NCBI GenBank assembly: GCA_940671915.1
Contig: CALNVZ010003434.1
Span: 9,689,188 to 9,753,187 of the forward strand
Source: Paracentrotus lividus
Lineage: Eukaryota; Echinodermata; Echinoidea; Camarodonta; Echinidae
Direction: 5' to 3'
Length of the DNA stretch: 64,000 nt
This document shows positions 57,021 through 64,000 of this stretch, in pieces. Within the stretch, counting starts at the first letter, position 1. Each line of letters begins with the position of its first letter. Below the pieces are notes generated by a model, which was not told where the DNA came from, searched no databases, and saw nothing but the letters and a program-made list of their open reading frames with translations. Position numbers and translations under genes: made by a program.

Positions 57021-60000
57021 CATACACATGTGAAATAAATCTATTTCTTCATCAAGAACCATGAAAAAGATCAATTTATGGAACAGACTGTACACAATAT
57101 AGGAGAGCAGCTTGCAAATGAAATCACAAAATCTGAACTTTGAAAATTCATAACTTCATTATTCTTTGATGGATTTTATTCAACCTTTCACTGAAAATAA
57201 ATCCCTCATTAGTCTGCTATTAAACGCGATTTAACTTTTCGGTGGACTTCCCTTTTAAAGTGACCTGTATATAAAGACAACCTATTGTCATGAAGATAGA
57301 TTTTCCTGCCTTAGTACACAGGTTTGAATGCAAACATTGCAATCGCCATAGGAACTCATTTCTACATCTATTCTACATAAATTCAATTCTCTACTGACCA
57401 TTTCTGTATCCAGCCAAAAATATGTCTCTCTATATAGTCCAAACATTCTTCATAAACACGGTATATTGATAAAAATTTACATACACACCCGAATAGGAAC
57501 AATCAGCAAAGGTTCTTTAAACATGGTTGCTGGCTTTATCTACACATACTATAAAAATTAAACTCCCATTCAAAAATATGCATTTTTAATGACAAAGGTA
57601 ACAATTTGCTTCATATTACAAGAAGCATATTCCTATTGTTATCAGGGGATTGTTGTTTAGAAATGGGTCCAGGCAACCCTCATTATAACAAGGTGTTTTG
57701 GGACTAAGCTAATTATATTGTATACTGAAGTATATTGAAGATACAGGCACAAAGAAACATGTAGACATGTTTAAAAAGGGTACTATTAGAATCACCTTGT
57801 ACTTTGTTGTATCTATGCTCGTTATAACTGGAGTCTAATGTATCTGCTGGATTCAAACGACTTGTCGACATAATGAACAAATATAAAACAGAGTATGGGG
57901 AAGCCAGTCATTCTTTTGGTGTTCAAATTAAAAACAAAAAATAAAAGAAGTTTTAATAAAATCATACTTATTCAGCACTACATTCATTAATTCATTTAAA
58001 AAAAAATCGGTTATTGGTCCTCTTTGCCAGTTCATTAATATTTTACACACCATGAATTAAATGTAAGCATTAATTTACCTTTTTGCATAGTTCTTGTCTC
58101 ATATATTTATGATAAAAAGTTGTGAGCAAAGGAAACTGGAATAATGGTGAAGATATTTTTCACAATTAAAAAAAAACCAACATATTCCCTGACTGCTCAT
58201 CAACAAAAAAAATAAAATGTATCGAAATATTTTATCATATTTTCCATTTCTCATTCCAACTACAGCAACCCTCTCCATATTTAAAGGCAAAAACCCATTT
58301 GTTTTTTTAAGTTGAAATGGATAGGGTTTATAAGAAAGTGCACCAAACTGTACAAGAGAGCACAAACTTGCTGTTATCTTAAACTCAAAGAAAATATTCC
58401 ATGTTACTAACTACCCAATATCTTAAACAAATTAAACATCCTAATAATACTTAGGGAAGAATATACCTTTCAAATTATTTTCTATCTTGACATATATAAA
58501 TTATCATACATGTACATCTATATTCATCTTTCAAAAGATGCTTTCAAAAGACTTTCTTCTCTTGTTCATTCTAGTTCTTACCATACATTGCAGCACTGAA
58601 ATATCAAAACGAGAAAGAAACAAATCAATTAATCAATAACTGTAACCGTGGCCATCTTTGAGCCTCTCAAATTTACTGCAAGTACATTTGATATCAAGAT
58701 TCTAGACATGCTTTAATACCCTGACAACGGATTCGAGCCTTATACTTTATCACACAGATGATTTATGAAGATATATTCAAACTGTTGTTTTTAAGAATGA
58801 ATGAATGAGTTTTGCCTTATTTCTGTTTATGTGTTTTAGTGTCTTACTCATAGCAATATAGATACAAAGATAATGCAAGATAATTAGAGCTTTGGAATAA
58901 CATGAATTATATCTAATAATAGTGAATCACATTATTTAGCAAATGAGAAGTAAGGAACTTTGATCGTATACCATACTTTATAGTTACATCTAAAGTTGTC
59001 TTCAATCATCATATGAATGAAATATAGGCAGGAAAATGTCAAAAACCTCTTTTGCAGAATCGCAAATTACAAAACATACACATATGTGTACATGTACCTC
59101 GTATTCCTGTATTCCATGAACCTCAAAGACATTTGTCTTAAGTCTAAGTTTTATCAAAATTTTGCCTTACCGGTATCCATCAGTGGAGAATGTAATTGAA
59201 CAGACAAGTTATGCTAGTACTACGTTGTAAAGTTACGGTAAAGTTTGTCTAGTTCTGTTCTTAGCAATAGTTTAACCAAACTTAGAATAAATGCCTCTCT
59301 TAAAACAAAATGTCAATTCTGGAACTGAATCTAATCTTTTGAATGGGAATATCACCGTTCCATTAGAAACAAACTCTATTCAAAATCCAAATTAAAAATA
59401 AAATTGCATATCACTCTTTGATTACTGAAACAAAAAGAACCCACCATAACAAAGTTTGGAAATCCAGCCTGTATTAAACATTTAAACAGAAATTTGAGTT
59501 GCATCGATTAGCTTGTTTTTCAGACTCCAATGAAAATGACCTAAAAACATGTTTTTAAACACATGAAATTTGGCAATCATTTCCTGTTATTGAGGTATTA
59601 TGCTTTTACTCTATTTTCAGACAAAGAACAGAATTTGATGATGTGTGTGATGTCATCATCCACAAAATGATATTTTTAACTATTGACTCATACACAATCA
59701 TATTTGTAAGTTTATATTTTTAGTTTTGGCAAACTGTTTTTGCAGGTAGTGTAAAATATTCCCTTTCTCGCTCAGTATCCTCCTTATGGCAGAGACGATG
59801 GTAAAAGGCCTGTACTTCCCCTTTTACTCACAACAATTCTGAGAAAATGTACATATGAATTCACACAAGTAATTATCAGTGATTTGCTAATAATCAGTTA
59901 TTTTTTTAATAACCCCTTGATTGCTCACTGTCACCTTAATAGGCTTTATACATCCATCTCACATTTTGGTTAAGCAATGGCTTAATGTCCTTTCAGCAAG

Positions 60001-61769
60001 AAAATGCTCTCATTTAAATGCAAGATCACACAGCACAAGCTGCATTCCTAATCATGCTGCCGGCAAAAGGGAGTAAGAGTTTTTTTTTGTATAGCATGTA
60101 AAGTGCAGTACTATATGAAAACTGTCAGGTCCTTCTCCAAGCTGCACGACAATTCAACCCCTTACTGCATTGTCGCATTCCCCATAGCATCCTTTTGACA
60201 AGTAAAAGCTCTCATCCAAAGAGCAAAGGTCAACAAAACAACAAAGAGCTACATATGTCCTTCTACAACACACACTTCCTTGGAATGATTCGCTTCTTCA
60301 TGTTGCTTAGCATACAGATTGCCGAAGATGCGCGACACACAAACGTAGACAAAAGAGTATTGCAAGTTTTTGTTCGGTACACCCACTAGTAATGTACATG
60401 TATGTATGAAGGATATTTAGGTGGGATAACAGCAGAGGGTAGGGTAAAGGGGGAAGAGAGGAAAAGAGATAAGGAGAAAGAATTGTATGCTCTATTATAA
60501 ATTAATAGAGTTTTCCTATAGAAACATAAAAAGGGGGATTTTTTTATACTAATTTGCATGTAATTTTGTATTTATGAATATACATGTTTATCAATATATT
60601 AATATATTTATATTTCTAAAAGGAAAAAGGTGCCAACTTCGCGAAGGTGAATACATGCCATAATATAACATCAATTTAGCTTGGACAAAGATATTATAAA
60701 ATCACATTCATGGGAGAAAAATGAAGTGACAAAAATTAAAGTATTACAAAAACCAATTGGTTAATTACAGTTACAAGGCCTCACAAACTCATAAACCAAA
60801 ATTTTCTCAATAGAATGATTTTCACTTAACAAATCAACCACATTCTAATTAGTCTTTCTTTGAACATACCTTGAAATAATTCTGCAATTTTCTTCATTTT
60901 GATTAAAGAAAAATAATCTTAAAGATAGGAGTAGAAAGAGACAATACCCCATGGATTTCTTCTTTTATTCATACTCTTCTTTGGCACTAACATGTACCAG
61001 TACATGCATGCCTCTGCTAAAGTTTCAAACCTTCCTTTACAAGGTCACATGTAACTACCAAAAGGTCACAAGTACATAATGCTTGGGAAAACAATACTGA
61101 ATACCGTCATGTAGATAAAATTCATAATTTCTTTAAACAGAAATAATATACCGAATAAGATGTTAAACGATATACCGAAGAAGAGGTTGACATACAACGA
61201 ATGCTGTAGTCATGAGCGGTGGAATACACTGTATAAGAGCACATCTCTAAAAGCCATTTGCAAATATCAGAGGGGTTTCTTATTGCAGTTTTCTTTTTTC
61301 ATCGCATCTCTTGATATAGCTTCTTGTCTTACCACGATCTGCAGTCAAAGCTCAAGCTGTCGACAACAAGTTCACTCTTGATTTCATTTTTCTTATCTCT
61401 TTTAATTCATCGTCCTTCCTTCAGTCATAAGGCCTCTGTATTTCTCCTTCGCACAATGCCTGGTTAAATAAAAGACATCCTCTGGCTACACTGCATCTTC
61501 AGGCATGCCGCATCTCCATGGCAACAACAACGCTAGCTTCAATCGCCATCGAGTAATCAACAAAATATATCCTTCCTTCTCAAAAATCAATCCACAAACA
61601 CGCTCCCTCTCAATGGGCCAGTAGAAGAAGCTTCTCCGTTGCCCTTGTACAGCGCTCCCTGCATCACAGTCTAAATCTCAATTTGGAACAGTTTGGTCTT
61701 TCTTTCACGAAGATGAAATAGAGATGGCCATATATCTACAGGATTCTGAAGGTAGGGATACAGGAGCTT

Positions 61770-61809
61770 TTATTTCACAGTAGCCTCTGGTTTACTATCT
61801 ACACTGGAG
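61770..61809 (-). CDS. Possible terminal exon of an unidentified minus-strand gene
   Basis: A strong acceptor (pyrimidine-rich TTTTCTCCATTTTCTCCTCAG) precedes a 40 nt stretch. Only one frame of it is open to a TAA stop: SSVDSKPEATVK. The stop overlaps AAATAAAAG, itself an AATAAA word. No upstream exon was found in the 2.2 kb to the right and the peptide matches nothing I know. This is a weak call. Confidence 0.2.
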
Positions 61810-62871
61810 CTGAGGAGAAAATGGAGAAAAGTATTTTTAAGTAATAAATTTATATTATATCCTCTGAATTTTGACTAATATTTGAGTCACAGAAAAGTGT
61901 ATTAACATTTCGTGTATTTTTTTCTGTCAGGTTTTGGTCTCTTTGATCTATTGAATCAATTTCTTTGCCAGCTAGGTGATGTCGCTAATGTATGTAATGA
62001 TATATTGCACATTGCTTTAAGCAATTACAAATGCAATGTACCTTGATACAACATGTTAGTCCGGCATCCCAGAAGATTTATTCAAGCGAAAAGCGCCGGA
62101 ACAACTGACCCCATAGGGGGTTGGGATGGAGACCCTAGCCTACAAATATGAATATAGCAATGAGGGATCTAGAGCATGTGCCTTCCGCCAAAATCACACA
62201 TTGTGACAGTTACCTTACCGGGGAAGGTCACTTAGTGAGACAATGTACAAGTCGGAGGTGCACTTGCAGCTATCTGTGCCATCAGCAAAACCGTGTCCCA
62301 AATATTTTTTAGGGCTTCATTTTTCACTTTTCTTTTTTTGGACGTTTGCATTAACCGATATTATAACGATGCACTGCACCAACAGAGAGTTTACCTGCAT
62401 TTTCTCTCCTGAGATCGATGGAATAGCGACGTAACATCCGCGGAGCGACGTCGTTCGATTTGCGACCAACTTTGTCTGTTTTTTTACTCGTTTCGGTTTT
62501 CAAATTTTGAACGTTTGTTTTCGATTGTGTGTTTATAAATATTCAATTGGCTCTGACACTTCTGCAACCGCGTTAAAGCAACAGAGTCCAACCGCGTTCT
62601 GGAACATATTTCGGTTAAGAGTTACATCGAATTTTTTTCCATATTTGGGCTTTAAAGATAACATGGTATCTTAAGGAAAATCGGGTCAAAAGAGAGACCT
62701 TTTCTGAGGGTAATTTCCCGGCCATTCATAGAATTACCGACGTGTTGTATGGGATTAATACCGTGAACTCATTGATATTCTCACAAACAATACTCATACT
62801 ATCCCCTTAATCCGCACATTGTTCTCCCTACTTCGATATCGCCCACACCCACTCCACCACTTACCACCCAC

Positions 62872-62945
62872 ATACCACACACATACACACACACACACCC
62901 ATCGACTTACACAGCACACCCTCACACTCACGCACACACACGAAA
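62872..62945. repeat. (AC)n microsatellite
   Basis: CACACA-rich run with interruptions. Confidence 0.9.
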
Positions 62946-63099
62946 CACGCCACGCACCCCACTCTCTCTTCAAGCCCTCTCTCTCTCCTTCATTTCGTCG
63001 TGCTGTTAAAGTACTGTAATTTTGCGTTAGTGAATTCCTCTGACTTTCAATCCCTCGTCTTGTCACAAATTTCTCCGCGTCCCCTCCACATTCCCTCTC

Positions 63100-63235
63100 T
63101 TTATCTTTCCTTTCTCTCTCCACCTCTCTCTGTCTCTCTTCTCCTTCTCTTTATCTCTCTCCTATTCTCCCGTTACACTTCTCTATTAACCCCTCTTATT
63201 CTATCCTCCCCTCTCCCTCCCCCTTTTGTTTTCTT
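63100..63235. repeat. CT-rich low-complexity tract
   Basis: Pyrimidine-rich sequence with TCTCTC runs. The frames over it are compositional. Confidence 0.85.
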
Positions 63236-63625
63236 CTATCATTCTTGATTTGCGCGGGTCTGTATAATTTAATTTTCATATATTTCCATGCAAAATTAAT
63301 ATATACAAGATACTTTCCAAGGAACATTACAAATGTTGTCTTCCTTTAATTCAAAGAGATATTTGATCAGATATATTTTGGTTTCCATTCAACATAGTGA
63401 GTTGGGTTTTTTTTTCGTTTTGTTTTGGGTTTTTTTGGGGGTTGTTGTTGAAATTTTCAATTATTTTGGATTAGATCCTTTTAACAGGTATTGATAGAGT
63501 AAATCAAGAGAAAATAAAAATTCGTCGGGAGGATTTGAATTGGCTTCCTCAATCTTCAATGTACAAGCAACCCGTTCATTTACCAGCTTTTTCTCCCAGT
63601 ATGTAAAAAATAATTTATTCTGAAT

Positions 63626-64000
63626 ATGAACATCACAATCAGTGGAAGGAAAGTTGATCAGGTCAAACAGTTCACATATCTTGGTAGTGTCATCTCAAAT
63701 GATGCGTACAGCACTAGAGAAATAAAAACTCGAATTGCACTAGCCAAGAATGCATTCTCAAAATATAGCAGAACACTGACAGCCAAAAAGCTAAAACAAA
63801 GCCTAAGAACTGAAGAAAGAGGCTTTTCAAGTGTATGGTCTGGAGTGTTGCTTTATATGCATCAGAGACGTGGACGATAAAGAAAGCAGAAGAAAGGAGG
63901 ATTGAAAGCATAGAAAGGTGGTTGTCGAGGAGAATGGAAGGAATTAGCTGGAAAGATCGTGTCACAAATGACGAAGTACTGAACAGAGTGAATGAAGTAA
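63626..64000 (+). pseudogene. Non-LTR retrotransposon reverse-transcriptase fragment, running off the window
   Basis: The frame from 63626 gives FTYLGSVISNDAYSTREIKT and RIALAKNAFSKYSRTL, typical of the C-terminal part of LINE RTs. After a frameshift near 63810-63830 it continues CMVWSVALYASETWTIKKAE, ERRIESIERWLSRRMEG and SWKDRVTNDEVLNRVNEV to the edge. The order of blocks is as in invertebrate RTE/Jockey-like ORF2 proteins. The frameshift makes this copy inactive. It may belong to the same group as the 8640-8941 fragment, which covers the next downstream part. Confidence 0.8.

Larger units (their letters stand above)
54820..61740. other. AT-rich region without a recognised gene
   Basis: About 7 kb with only repeats: the MITE at 56194-56562, a duplication at 56799-57020 and A-rich runs (55299-55320, 55859-55868). 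Frames are short and unlike known proteins. Part could be a long 3' UTR of a minus-strand gene ending near 61770, but this is unproven. Confidence 0.4.

Noticed and set aside
62190..62290. Possible snRNA start (TTACCTTACCGGGGAAGGTCAC), recalling U1
   Set aside because: Only the first 20 bases resemble U1; stem-loops and the Sm site do not follow.
63525..63599. 75 bp minus-strand tRNA-like segment with a nearly pairing acceptor stem (CTGGGAG / CTCCCGA) and TTCAAAT loop
   Set aside because: The T stem does not pair and no plausible anticodon arm forms. More likely a tRNA-derived repeat or chance.

Overview
The window looks like a stretch of nuclear DNA from a marine deuterostome invertebrate, most likely an echinoderm such as a sea urchin. 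This is inferred from AT-rich DNA with small phase-matched exons and long introns, two proteins very close to vertebrate relatives (an SH2B adaptor and RNA polymerase II subunit RPB11), and a dense load of small inverted-repeat elements. No bacterial-style operons, rRNA, CRISPR arrays or convincing tRNAs were seen. Almost every long open frame outside the genes below falls in intron, repeat or low-complexity DNA and was not called.

Three genes can be supported. (1) Plus strand, 9068-19264: the last four exons of an SH2B-family adaptor (APS/SH2B1/LNK relative). They cover the proline-rich linker, the SH2 domain split over two exons, and a C-terminal Cbl-binding-type tyrosine motif. The N-terminal dimerisation and PH parts must lie left of the window. 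(2) Minus strand, 32164-27685: a complete four-exon POLR2J (RPB11) gene of 117 codons. (3) Minus strand, 43315-39270: a five-exon, 386-residue protein with a C...C...HxxH arrangement like CARF/WRKY-GCM1 zinc fingers, a lysine-rich segment, and a repetitive C-terminus encoded by a minisatellite. SH2B and POLR2J are convergent neighbours, which recalls the human SH2B2-POLR2J neighbourhood on 7q22.

Layout: 1-9067 is SH2B intron or upstream DNA with a MITE, small repeats and a LINE fragment. 9068-19264 is SH2B. 19265-27684 is a convergent intergenic region with MITEs and a nested transposon pair. 27685-32164 is POLR2J. 32300-39269 holds a 3.2 kb element bounded by about 300 bp inverted arms, plus other repeats. 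39270-43315 is the zinc-finger-like gene. 43467-44165 is a 700 bp polypurine tract. 44600-45300 is a promoter-like region full of inverted and direct repeats. 45480-52650 is a 7 kb block of three different satellites. 52660-64000 has no confident gene, only microsatellites, MITEs and, at the right edge, a retrotransposon fragment.

The most unusual structure is the 45.5-52.65 kb satellite block. Its left array (92 bp period) and right array (about 390 bp units built from about 92 bp dyads) are diverged versions of the same hairpin-forming sequence in opposite orientation, around a different 130 bp satellite. I found no clear new gene system. The best candidates for novelty are that block, the long-inverted-repeat element at 32.5-35.7 kb, and the extreme abundance of the palindrome TACATGTA.
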